From Imbricaverruca yamaguchii (Eukaryota > Arthropoda > Thecostraca > Neoverrucidae), in contig JAOTOL010001476.1 in assembly GCA_034440575.1 (NCBI GenBank), forward strand, positions 27,501 through 91,500: a DNA stretch of 64,000 nucleotides, in the 5' to 3' direction. Shown here piece after piece: positions 19,936-30,015 of this stretch (the first letter of the stretch is position 1; each line of letters begins with the position of its first letter). The notes below the pieces were generated by a model. That model ran no database searches, was not told the DNA's origin, and saw only the letters and a list, made by a program, of their open reading frames with translations. The translations under genes were made by a program, and so were the position numbers.

Positions 19936-22694
19936 GTATCCCCTCTCCAGACCATGGACAAATTTAAAGACCTTGATGAGATCTCCTCTCAGCCTTCTAT
20001 ATCTAAATGAAAACATATTCAATTTCTTCAATCTTTCCTCATATGCCAGGTTGCTTATGCCATTAACCATTTTTGTAGCCATCTTTTGTACTCTCTCTAA
20101 AAGCCAACAATCTTTTTCATAGCTAGGAGACCAAGCTTGGATGCAGTATTCCAAATGTGGCCTGACGTATGCACAGTAAAGCTTCCTGATCACTTCCTCA
20201 CTTCTGTATGATACATTCCTATTTATTTCCCCGAGCATTCTCAGTGCCTTCTTCCTGGCTTCCTTGGTCTGTTCTGATGCCCCCAGTTTTGTGTTTAGAA
20301 TAACACCTAAATCCTTCTCCTGTTGAGTCACTGATAGCACTTCGCCACCCATCAAGTATGGAGCCTTCATATGCTGCTTCCCTACACGCATGATTTTCCA
20401 CTTATCAAAATTAAATTTCATTTGCCATTCTTCGGACCACTTCACAAGTTCGTCTAAGTCTTTTTGCAGCGAGATATGCTCATCTTGACCTGTTATTGCC
20501 CTAAAGACCTTCAAATCATCCGAAAATTTCAAAACTTTACTGCTTAGGCCACTTTCAATGTTATTTACAAATAAAATGAACAGTAGTGGCCCCAGTACTG
20601 ACCCCTGGGGGACTCCACTAAGAACATTTTGCCATGATGACTTTGTACCATTTAGCATCACTCTTCGCTGTCTATCTGAAAGCCACAACTCTATCCATTT
20701 TAAGATGCTACCTGCAATACCATGGGACTGAAGCTGTATCATTAACCGTTCATGGGGTACCTTGTCAAAGGCCTTACTAAAGTCAAGATATGCTACATCA
20801 ACCTGATTTCCCTGATCAAATTGTTCTGTGGCGAAGTTGAAAAAGTCCAAGAGGTTTGTGAGACACGATCGTCCTTTTCTAAACCCATGTTGAGTATCTT
20901 GAATCAATCTGCTACCTTCCAGATAACTAACAATTATATCCTTGATAATTGATTCGAGTACCTTGCAGACTAGGGATGTGAGACTTACTGGCCTATAGTT
21001 TACAACTTTCCCTCTTTCTCCTTTCTTGAAAACAGGAACTACATTTGCCCTTTTCCAATCGGTTGGAATTTCATTTTGTGAAACTGATCTACAAAATATT
21101 ATACTAAGTGGAAATGCCAGTTCCTTTTCAGTTTCCCGAAACACCCTAGCATAAATATCGTCAGGTCCTGCTGCCTTGTTTGGCTTGATTTTCCTGATAT
21201 GATTGTAAACAACATCACTATCAATGAAATCAACATCATTTGTCAGATCCCATGTCACTGAACTATGGTGTACGGTCGGCAGATTGGTCATATCTTCCAA
21301 TGTAAACACTGATTTAAACTGCTTGCTCAGCTCCTCAACCATCTCACTATCCTCACCCAATGTAGTCCCGTTTACTTCCAGTGGACCAATTGTGCTAGAA
21401 ACTTTACTCAGCTTGTAGAAACTAAAAAACTTTTTACTGTCCCCATTACAGTTTCTAGCTAAATCCAGTTCTTTTGTTCGCTTTGCTGCTCTGGGTTTTT
21501 GCTTCACAGTGTCTCTAGCTTTTCGATACGCCTTTAGATTAACGACATTTGAGGCTTCTTTAAAGACTCTAAATGCAGTTTTCTTAGCCTTAATTGCTTT
21601 TATCAAGTCTGGTGTAAGCCATGCTGGCTTTCCTACCCTTCTTTTGCGTCTTTCCTTTTGGGGGACATGTCTAATCTGAATTTCCTTCAAGTAAGATTTG
21701 AACGTTTCCCACATTTCACAGGTATTTAAATTGGAGAATTCTTCTTCCCATCTGATGGCACTTAAAGCCGCTCTCATGCAGTCAAAGTCTGCTCTGTTGA
21801 AATTTGGAACCTTTACCAAATTATCCTTGATAATTTCCCTTACATGTGCCTTGAATCTAACTATGTTATGGTCACTTCTTCCTAGAGTTTCGCCTACAGT
21901 CAAGTCTTGAACCAAGTCACTTAAATCCGAGAATACAAGGTCCAAGAATGAACCATGCCTGGTAGGTTCCGATACAAACTGATGTAAGAACAGGTCCTCT
22001 TCAAGGCATTTCCTAAACATTTTGCATGATGGGGAGCCAACACCAGCATTTTCATAACCTTTTAGATTAAAGTCACCAAGAATAAGGCACTTCCTCTGAA
22101 AGTTTCTACTGATTTCTTCACAAATCACCTTGTCAAGCTCCAGTTGCTTAGAATGTGGCAAGGTTCCTGATCGGTAGAAAGCTCCTATCCTAAGAGTATT
22201 GCTGTTGCCTTTTCCCACAGTGACATCAAGCCAAATGGACTCCACAGACACATTTTTATCCCCACCTGCTACTTTTTGAGAACTGAATAAGCTATTCAAA
22301 TAGAGCATTACACCACCCCTTTCATTACTGGACCCCTATTGCACGAAAACATATTGTATCCCTGTATCTCATAGTCCTGTAAGTTATCTCCAAAATACCC
22401 TTCACTGACCCATGCCTCCGTAATGCAAACAAAATCTGGTTCCTCCTCAGCAACATAACACTTGAACTCATACAATTTGGAACGGATTCTCTGAGCATTA
22501 AACATCATACACTTAACAAATGCTCCATAACCACCTTTGGCTTTTTCATACTGAGTTCTTTTATCACTAGATGAACTATCATTCTGTCCCCTTGAACTGC
22601 TGCTGTCCCTATTTGGAGACTTTGAGGTTCTATTGCCTTGGCTGACACTATTGGAATATTTCTGAGTTGGCAATACAATTTCATCCCTCCCCAC
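19936..22694 (-). pseudogene. CR1 ORF2: AP endonuclease and reverse transcriptase, broken
   Basis: The polyprotein that nicks target DNA and copies element RNA. The 5' part (22694 to about 22310) holds KCMMFNAQRIRSK..FVCITEAWV, the start of the endonuclease, and then stops or shifts frame at about 22310. The following 800-codon frame continues with ILGDFNL and a late GRSDHNIV endonuclease block. Reverse transcriptase motifs follow: YRPVSLTS, QHGFRKGRSC, AYLDFSKAFDKV, SGVPQGSVLGP and a catalytic FSDDLK box (most relatives have FADD). The C-terminus reads LLERVQKMATKMVNG. The frame break at about 22310 and the mini-element insertion at 19935 make this copy inactive. About 920 codons would be expected if unbroken, in line with CR1 ORF2. 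Confidence 0.85.
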
Positions 22695-22702
22695 CCCATC
22701 TC

Positions 22703-23653
22703 CTAGTTTCCCTGAAGGACATGCTCGTACACTTTTCCTAACACATGGACCCCCTTCTCAGAGAAGTGCAGGCCATACCTCTGATAGAGGTCCCACGATG
22801 CATAAAACCTGCTCCACTCGTCTACAAATGTAAAACCTAGCTCATGGCAGAGCTTTCCTACCCTGGCGTTAGCTGCCAGTGCCCTAGAGCTCCACTCAGG
22901 AGAGGCTCTAGCCCTAGGCAAAATTGCTGTTACAATGACTCTATTGGTACCCTTCAGGGTGGCCAGAAGGGCCCTGTACTCCCGCAGAAGCTCGTCACTC
23001 CTAGCAGGACCTATGTTATTACCCCTACATGCACTATGACTGTGCGTGCTAAACTGGTGATGACTGGTGACCTGTGCCACCACAGGTACCAGGTCCTTCA
23101 CCTTGGCACCAGGCCTGGTGATGCACCTCCTGTCCCTCCTACCTTTACAAAATGCCCGCTCTAAATGTCGCACACGAGAGTCTCCTAGGACCAGCACTGA
23201 CTCCTTACTACTACTATCCTGGGGGCAGTCATCCAATGCCTGGAACATATTTGATGTTAATATGCCTGCCCGCTGGGCCGTTCGGCTAGACTTCCTCCCG
23301 CTCCTACCACCTGCCACCTGCCACTCACTGACCCTTTCCTTAGGTTCGCGTCTCCAAATCCTCCACCCCCTGACCTCATGCCACTTCCCCTCCTGTGACC
23401 TACCAGAACTACCCCTCCTCTGTTCACTATTAGCACTTCCCTCTCGAGAGATCCCAGCCACCTCCACAGTAGGAGAAGCCTCAGCTACCTGGTGGCCTGC
23501 GACCACCTGGGCATATGATGTCCCTGCTACGGAGTGACCCTTGTTGCTTTATCTTGCCTACCCTGTGCAACAAGGGCAGCCTTGAGCTTTGGAAAGCTCT
23601 GCCTTAAGGGTACTAATCTCTTCCTCTAGTGCCTGCAACCTGGTCCAAACCAT
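22703..23653 (-). pseudogene. CR1 ORF1: coiled coil and SGNH esterase-like domain, broken
   Basis: An ATG at 23651-23653 begins MVWTRLQALEEEISTLKAEL, a coiled coil followed by CPCC, and stops at a TAG at 23558-23560. The frame resumes with SYAQVVAGHQVAEA and a basic linker. It then enters an SGNH-hydrolase-like domain: VLVLGDSRVRHL (block I, GDS), RALAANARV, and a terminal YGLHFSEKGVHVL where DxxH is usual, so the catalytic Asp appears to be Tyr here. The expected HVGTNNIG segment (block III) is scrambled to HSACRGNNIG, which looks like a pair of compensating frame changes. Esterase-containing ORF1 proteins are known in CR1 elements. The stop and the altered motifs argue against function. Confidence 0.75.
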
Positions 23654-24136
23654 CCTAAACGCTTCAGTTTATGCCTAGATTTATATTCAAATTAACTCGC
23701 TAAAGAACCGACAAAAAAGCCAACTATCATTCACTATAAATCGCTACCTCCTATTCTGTCAGTTAATTATCTGAGTACCTCAAGAAAAGCAGCACGCTAA
23801 GCAGACTATTAAACAATTTTTTAAAATGTTAAAATAAAATAAAATGTCTACTCTAATTGTCTTCCACACAAGTAGACAACTATATGAATATCCCTTTTGA
23901 TATCACTTATGGCTAGACAGAAAAATGAACAGTCACACAGCACTTATGAATACCCCGAACTTACTACCAATTAAACTCTATCTTAAACTTGAACACCAAA
24001 CACACTATGCACAACAAAAATAAATAAAGTATGTTAGGATAGTATGAATGTTGTCTAATGTACTTATGAAATCTACACACTTGTAATATCTTCTACTACA
24101 GAAATCGAAGCGTCGAGAACGCGCCTAAAGCAACTA

Positions 24137-24532
24137 GGCCTCGCCTAACGAGAAGATAGCGCACGGCAGCGTCGCTAGGTTAATATAGTATAGTTTGCGT
24201 GCAACGAAAATGCTTATCAGATAAATACTAATGAAATATAATCACAGAAGTAATTGCTAATCACCTATCCACAGCTTAGACTAGAGTACTGCCCTGTTCT
24301 GTAACGACTTATCCGGAAACCTGGAGCTCCAACGGGCCTCGTCTAACAAGAAGATGGCGCACAGCAGCGTCGCTAGGTTAATTTAGTATAGTTTACGTGC
24401 TATGAAAATGCTTATCAGATAAAAACTAATGAAATATAACCACAGAAGTAATTGCTAAACACCTATCCGCAGCTTAGACTAGAGTACTGCCCTGTTCTGC
24501 AACGACTTATCTGGAAACCTGGAGCTCCAACG
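24137..24532 (-). promoter_or_regulatory. Two tandem 198-bp 5' monomers of the CR1 element
   Basis: 24137-24334 and 24335-24532 are direct repeats with about 90 percent identity and a 198-bp period. They sit where the LINE 5' UTR should be. Each contains AAGATRGCGCA. The second copy has AAGATGGCG (24351-24359), a YY1-type site as used at some LINE 5' ends. Tandem 5' monomers act as promoters in some LINEs. That role here is inference. Confidence 0.6.
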
Positions 24533-24589
24533 GACGTCCTCCCATCGTGACACCTGGCGGCAAACTCTATAAGATCATATCAGATCAGA

Positions 24590-25100
24590 ATGTCCACAGT
24601 TCAGTGTCCACAGCTCAGTGTCTACAAGTTCATAATGTCCACAGCTCATAGTGTCCACAGCTCACAATGTCCACATGATCATAACTTCCACAGATCACAA
24701 TGTCCACAGTTCATAATGTCCACATGTCATAATGTCCACAGCTCGCGCTGTCCACAGGTCACAATGTCCACAGCTCACAGTGCCCACGGTTCATAAGTAC
24801 CACAAGCTCATAACGTCCACCAGTTCATAAGGTCCACGAGTTCATAATGGCCACAGGTCATACTATCCACAGTTCATAATGTCCACCAGCTCAAGTTCAT
24901 AACATACACACGTTTATTATCTTCGCAGTTCATAGTGTCCATAGCTCATAATGTCCACAGCTCATATAATCCCCAGTTCATATCCACAGTTTACAACTTC
25001 CACAGCTCACAATGTCCACAGTTCGTAATATCCACAGGTCACAATACCTACACGTTCATAATATCCACAGTTCATAATGTCCACAGTTCACAATGTCCAC
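24590..25100 (-). repeat. 16-17 bp minisatellite (minus-strand unit CTGTGGACATTATGA)
   Basis: About 30 variable units of TGTCCACAGYTCATAA on the plus strand. The array is irregular, with CATGTCATAA, CACGAGTTCATAA and other variants. It ends directly in a non-repetitive segment (25101-25285) that also adjoins the 46-kb array, so array and flank form one composite repeat. Confidence 0.9.
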
Positions 25101-25285
25101 ACCGTTTAGGTAAAAGTATGCTACGTGAAATCATCTTCAACCTTATCGTACTGGCGTGGCAAATCGGCAAATTTAGGAATCTCTAGTTCAACTCTAGTCA
25201 ACAGATGGCCGGTCGATGAGTTCGTTAAAAATGCAGCAGGCCGAGGAATTCATACCAGATACGTGTCCTGTGATCCAAGTTGGAT
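25101..25285 (+). repeat. Conserved flank of the mobile minisatellite, copy 1
   Basis: Starting at GTCCACACCGT, the sequence aligns with the reverse complement of 45956-46150 (GTGAAATCATYTTC.ACCT, CAGATGG, GATCCAA/GAATCCAAATTG). Identity is moderate by eye, with small gaps. No intact common frame is evident. Confidence 0.65.
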
Positions 25286-26690
25286 ATTTTTGTACCTTTG
25301 GTTTTGAGCCTGACGTGTTCAGTCATTATCGATGGATCATAGATCGACCGATTATTGTGAATAACTTCTTCAATAAAATTTTTCCCGAGTGTAGATAGTG
25401 TACCCATTGGTAGCTTTCCGATTCTCCATCATATTGGTGGGACGCTCAAGAGGTCGATCCGCTAACTTTTTGTTTCTAAACCGAATGGCATGAAATCTGG
25501 TGGTTATCATTGACGGCTGGGGACCTGTTTACGTTGAAAGATTCAAGATAATATCTCTTATAAAATTAATGTTATGAGATGGCTGTTACGAACATCTTCG
25601 GGAGTCCACAAGCGTCTACGGGTAACTACGCATGTGTGACGGCCATTGCCAAAGTGTGCTGCACCTCTGAAAGTTTGCGGTCCTTTATGTACGTCCACAG
25701 GCCCTAACGAACGTCTACACCAATGCAATTAGATGTTAGCAAAAAGTGAGTGAACAAACACAGTGAAATGCATAATTAACGAAATGCTTCGTAGACATCC
25801 CCACTTCTATAGCTCGAATATATAGTTTTTCGAAGACAAATCTATCAATATCTCTCTTCAGTGGGTCAAAATAGTCATCACGATCACAACTGCAGAATAA
25901 AAAAACACATGGGTAAGCACGTCATGCGCGATTACTGCACAAATCTTCGTGTGCCTTTGGAACGGACAAAACTAATCTTCCGATGCAGTAATATTGGTGA
26001 GTAATATTTTAACAGCGGTTCCTCTTCTGACGCTACAAGCACACACAATTGACAAAAGTTGAAATACGCCTTTAGATCGGTGAAATGTATGAAGCCTCAG
26101 GAGAACTAATATCACGCTGTTTGGAAATTAAGGCTTGGTTAGCGGTCAGGCAGTTCGAACAGAAAGGCGAAGGGATTTACCATTAACATAGGTAAATGCC
26201 TATGTTATGTAGATTCGGCTAGATTAGAAACGATTACGCAAAATTTACCGGAATGGTGCACTAGGATGCTTTGGCGGTGCTTTTAGGTCTTCCACCAAAT
26301 GCTGTCACTCTCCCAGATACAAATTATATGTTGAGGTTATCCTATGCTAGCGGATGACTAGCATAGTACTTAGTCTCCCACTGCGATCACCTCCAGTACT
26401 TTACACCCTAGGATAGACATATAGCATATCTGTAGGATCGCAAAGACCTCTTCGTTTCATTTCTGGGATCGGTTTTTAATTTTGAACAAATTTCAAAACT
26501 TTGACCATTTGACCTCCGGTCACGTGATCTCCCGTAACCCCAAGCCACAAGATATTCACATTTGTAACCACATTTACTACAGTGGTCATCGATTGACGTT
26601 CGAAGCAAAAAATAAAAATAATGTTTATTTCCTGATAACTATTCATAATTGATAAAACTGATCGTTGTACGTTGCTCGATCATATTGAGC
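25286..26690. other. No gene seen
   Basis: No supported gene. The open frames here are short, and neither splice-flanked exons nor repeats stand out. Confidence 0.5.
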
Positions 26691-26699
26691 CGCGTGACT

Positions 26700-27505
26700 C
26701 GTTTATGACGACCTTGTCTAATACGATCCGCAATCTGACCAGACATCATAATGTGTCTAAGGAACAGGGGCGTACTTTTCAGGACATCAAGAATTCAGTC
26801 GGTGTGGGCGAGGGAGTAGTTGTAGGCGATTTTTGTCGATAACTATACCTGTGTTGTACAGGATGAGGGACAGAGTTATCGTTGGGACGCTCCTCGAGTG
26901 ACGGTTCATCCCTTTGTAGCTTATTGCAAGGAGGACAACTCCACAGTACATCAGAGTTTATGTGTTATATCCGATTCACTGAAGGACAATGCTGCTATTT
27001 TCCACGCGTTCTTACAACTGTTAGTTCCTATTTTGAAGTCACGCGTCCCTGGTCTCAGAAAGATTCACTACGTTTCAGACGGATGCGCCGATGAGTACAA
27101 GAACCGTTTCAATTTTGTGAACCTTTGCCGTCACTGTGAAGATTTCGATGTTGACTGCGAGTGACACTTTTTCGATGCCTCCCATGGCAAGAGCGTGTGC
27201 GATGTGTCGGTGGTACAGTGAAAAGAGTGACGCCTATGGAGAGTTTGAGACGACCTAGCCAGGACCAGGTTCTGAGCGCTGAAGACCTGCACCGGTTTCT
27301 TAGTGAAAAGTTAATTTCGGTCATTCACTTACTATTCGTTTCCAAAGTGACTAAATCACTTAAAGAGCGGTTCGCCAAGGCTCTCACCGTCGAGAGCACA
27401 CAAAGGATTCATAAGTATACACCAGTTGACCGGTTTCACATCATTGCCTCCGAACTATCATCCAGTATTGTAGTAGTTCATGTTCGCGTTTATAGGGATG
27501 AGATG
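26700..27505 (+). pseudogene. Decayed member of a second uncharacterised transposon-like family
   Basis: I recognise the order of motifs of a multi-copy protein found in several invertebrate genomes: LSNTIRNLTRHH..VSKEQ; VVVGDF; then, after a frame change near 26835, NYTCVVQDEGQSYRW; HPFVAYCKE; CVISDS; a KIHYVSDGCADEYKNR core; NFVNLCRHCEDF; HFFDASHGKSVCD; and, after another frame change near 27205, GGTVKR. The Trp expected before HFF is a TGA. The coding remnant ends with RVYRDEM at a consensus donor (GATG|GTAAGC, exon end 27505), so the ancestral gene had introns. The SDG..YKN and SHGK..CD..GG blocks suggest a nuclease or transposase fold, but the function is unknown. Two frame changes and a stop mark it as dead. 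Confidence 0.6.
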
Positions 27506-27764
27506 GTAAGCGTTAATATGTTATTGATTTTAGTAAATCAAGTGTAGGAATGCTAATACAAAAACGCGTGATGATATTTCCATTGGCTTGTGGATACGTA
27601 TTTTTGTTGGGGGATTCGTTTGATCTTATGTCGATATTATGGTTATTATGCATATAGGTGCATATGGTGGTATGATGCCAATGTTTGTCTTTGACTTTGC
27701 ATGTGAAATGAATAAATGTTGTCATATTAATGCTACCATTAGAAACTATTCACGCTAAGAAATT

Positions 27765-28215
27765 AAGAGATACCTAGATCAAGAGATACAGATATCAAGA
27801 GATACAGAGATCACGAGATACAGAGATCAAGATATACAGAGATCAAGAGATACAGAGATCAAGAGATACAGAGAACAAGAGATGCATAGATCAAGAGACA
27901 AAATAATCGAGAGATACAGAGAACAAGAGATACATAGATCAAGAGATACAGAGATCAAAAGATACAGAGATCAATAGATACAGAGATCAAGAGATACAGA
28001 GATCAAGAGATACAAAGATCAAGAGATACAAAGATCAAGAGATGCAAAGATAAAAGGATACAGAAATAAAGAGATACAGAGATCAAGCGAAACAGATATC
28101 AAGAGATGCAGAAAGATGCAGATAGATCAATATTGATGAAGAGAGATCAAGAGATATGCAGAAAGATCAAGACAGATGCAGAGGGGTCAAGATATCTAGA
28201 AATCAAGAGATCAAG
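27765..28215 (+). repeat. 16-bp minisatellite (GAGATACAGAGATCAA)
   Basis: About 27 units of GAGATACAGAGATCAA, with shorter and mutated units toward the right end (GATGCAGA, GATCAAGA). Purine-rich on the plus strand throughout, so it has the composition of triplex- or GAGA-factor-type DNA. Confidence 0.9.
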
Positions 28216-28308
28216 AGAAATCATGAGATCTAGAGAGATCAAGAGGTGAAAAAGTGAGGGAGAAGGGAGAGAGAGGAATATATGGATATTATATGGATAA
28301 AGATATGG

Positions 28309-28314
28309 TTTTTT

Positions 28315-28360
<46 letters not shown>
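28309..28360. repeat. Poly-T followed by (AT)n microsatellite
   Basis: Twelve T residues (28309-28320) are followed by 20 AT dinucleotides to 28360. Confidence 0.95.
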
Positions 28361-28363
<3 letters not shown>

Positions 28364-28666
28364 GATGAAGACATAGACCTGTATTTAGATATAGACATAT
28401 AGGTTAGGTACACGCTGCGCATTCAGTTGTTTTGGTGCCTCGTGTTTGCCGACGTTAAATTCAGGATTTGAAAGGATTCGCAGGCGTTTTACCGCCCAAC
28501 GCCCGTCAACCGTCCCAGAGACTCTTGTTTCGCGACGTCACCTCTCGCCGGGCCGCGATGTCGAGCGCCAGGCTAACGCAGGCTGGGAATCGGACGACTG
28601 CAGTGGCGGACACAGTTGTTGAACTATTCATCACTTTGTCAACGTGTACAGTATCTTCAGATCTGT

Positions 28667-28948
28667 ATGCTGTTGCGCTGTTGGCGCATCATCTTTTCCT
28701 TGTCACTGTCATGTGGAGGTGTCCTTGGAGATCAAGCTGAAGAGGCCACTGGCAGCATGCACATGTCACTGGATACGGCGCGGGTGAAGAACTATATCGT
28801 GCGGTCGTTGGGGAGGGGAGCGGTAGTTGATGCGTGGTCTTCCCACGCAGGCTTGGGACTGGGCTGCTGGGAACTGACACCAGCGGATGGTCTGGCTTAT
28901 TCAATGACCGACGTGGTTTACTGGTTTAATGCCGATACACATGTATAA
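28667..28948 (+). CDS. Possible small secreted protein or exon, unrecognised
   Basis: A 93-codon frame from ATG 28667. It starts MLLRCWRIIFSLSLSCGGVL, a plausible signal peptide, followed by GDQAEEATGS and a mixed hydrophilic region with tryptophans (DAWSSHAG, CWELTPADG, VVYWFNAD). Upstream DNA (28500-28570) is CpG-rich with GACGTCACC, which could be promoter. The frame lies just left of the duplicated block. I recognise no family. It may be a first exon whose true end lies before the stop, or a chance frame. Confidence 0.3.
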   Translation: MLLRCWRIIFSLSLSCGGVLGDQAEEATGSMHMSLDTARVKNYIVRSLGRGAVVDAWSSHAGLGLGCWELTPADGLAYSMTDVVYWFNADTHV

Positions 28949-29966
28949 TGCAAGGTGTTGAACTATATGTCAAATGTATGGCATTTTAACCTCGGAATCA
29001 TACTGCTTGCATGCTAGGAGCTAGGAGAACATGTAAGCCAATTAATACTATCAGTTATTCAGTTTGCATGGGCCGCGATAATTCAAATTTCTACCTTAAA
29101 CAGCGCAGCGTGGCATTTGTCGTCCCATGAAAACGTTTTTCCTACGTCAGTAACTTCAAATTCAGCGCGGGCGTAAATCCTCCCCCCCCCCCATCCCAGA
29201 AGAAGGATTTTAGCAATGGGAACGGATTTAGTTTATATTTACGGTGAAAACAAAAAGGCGACTCATCTCCGTGTTGCAATAGACCAAGAAAAAACTGTCT
29301 TTTAATCTACTTCCATGTGTACAATGAAAATGCTTCGAGGGAAGGTGAACTTCAAGTGATGGGGGCTGGTGCGAGATCACCAATTATTTCGTGCTACCAT
29401 CGGGAACAGGCATCGCAATGCACACGTCAGTTCGTGCTGAGAGCGTAAATCGAGGTTGTTTGAGCATGGCAATTTGAATGGTACCCCTATAGTCTGAAAA
29501 CTAGAACAATTAGGTATATTTAAACCTTGAAATACATCTTATTAACCACAAAAAAACAAGAATTAACGAAATGAAGCTGTGGTAATCGCTTAGGATGTAA
29601 TATGATATCGGCACTACTTGTATTTTTTTTAAGTTTAATGAGGTGAAAGACAGCAGCATCATTGTAGATACTGTGATGCCAGTATGGAAAACTACCCCTC
29701 CACCTTGAAAGTCGGGAAGGCAGGGCCTCATCAACTTCCAAATACATGCTTTATTTTTACAGTTAGTAAAAATATTTTTTAATTATGTCTACATTAAAGT
29801 GGCCGAAGTCTGGTTATTTTTTGGATGTGTGGGCGCACTTTGACATAGCATCTACTGCGCTTATCTGGTGACTTCGTGCGATAAGCTCATTTTCCTCTGT
29901 CTTGCTATGGTGTTCATAACAAAAGTTTCCCATGAGGTGAAGCAAACCTTAATTAAAGTCGTCATT

Positions 29967-30015
29967 GGTTGGTTATTTGGGCTTTCGGGCGCATCGACTG
30001 CGTTGGTCATACAGC
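29967..30015 (-). mobile_element. Hairpin mini-element with perfect 12-bp target duplication, 49 bp
   Basis: The insertion is bounded by AAAGTCGTCATT at 29955-29966 and again at 30016-30027. Copy A of the block (near 2675-2695) has uninterrupted sequence at this place, so the 49 bp plus one 12-mer are the insertion. On the minus strand it ends in GCGCCCGAAAGCCC and the tail AAATAACCAACC. Confidence 0.9.

Larger units (their letters stand above)
19396..24560 (-). mobile_element. CR1-like LINE, near full length, inactive
   Basis: A non-LTR retrotransposon on the minus strand. In transcriptional order: a 5' region with two 198-bp tandem monomers (24137-24532), ORF1 (to 22703), ORF2 with endonuclease and reverse transcriptase (22694 to 19510), a short 3' UTR, and an 8-bp microsatellite tail, (TTTATGTC)n, at 19396-19432. 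The tail and the esterase-containing ORF1 are characteristic of the CR1 group. The 5' boundary is approximate. Just beyond the 3' tail (19362-19392) is a scrap resembling the tRNA-SINE tail (GTAAAAACCAGTAACC). Two 5'-truncated or decayed relatives lie at 40755-41140 and 52858-53383. Confidence 0.85.
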
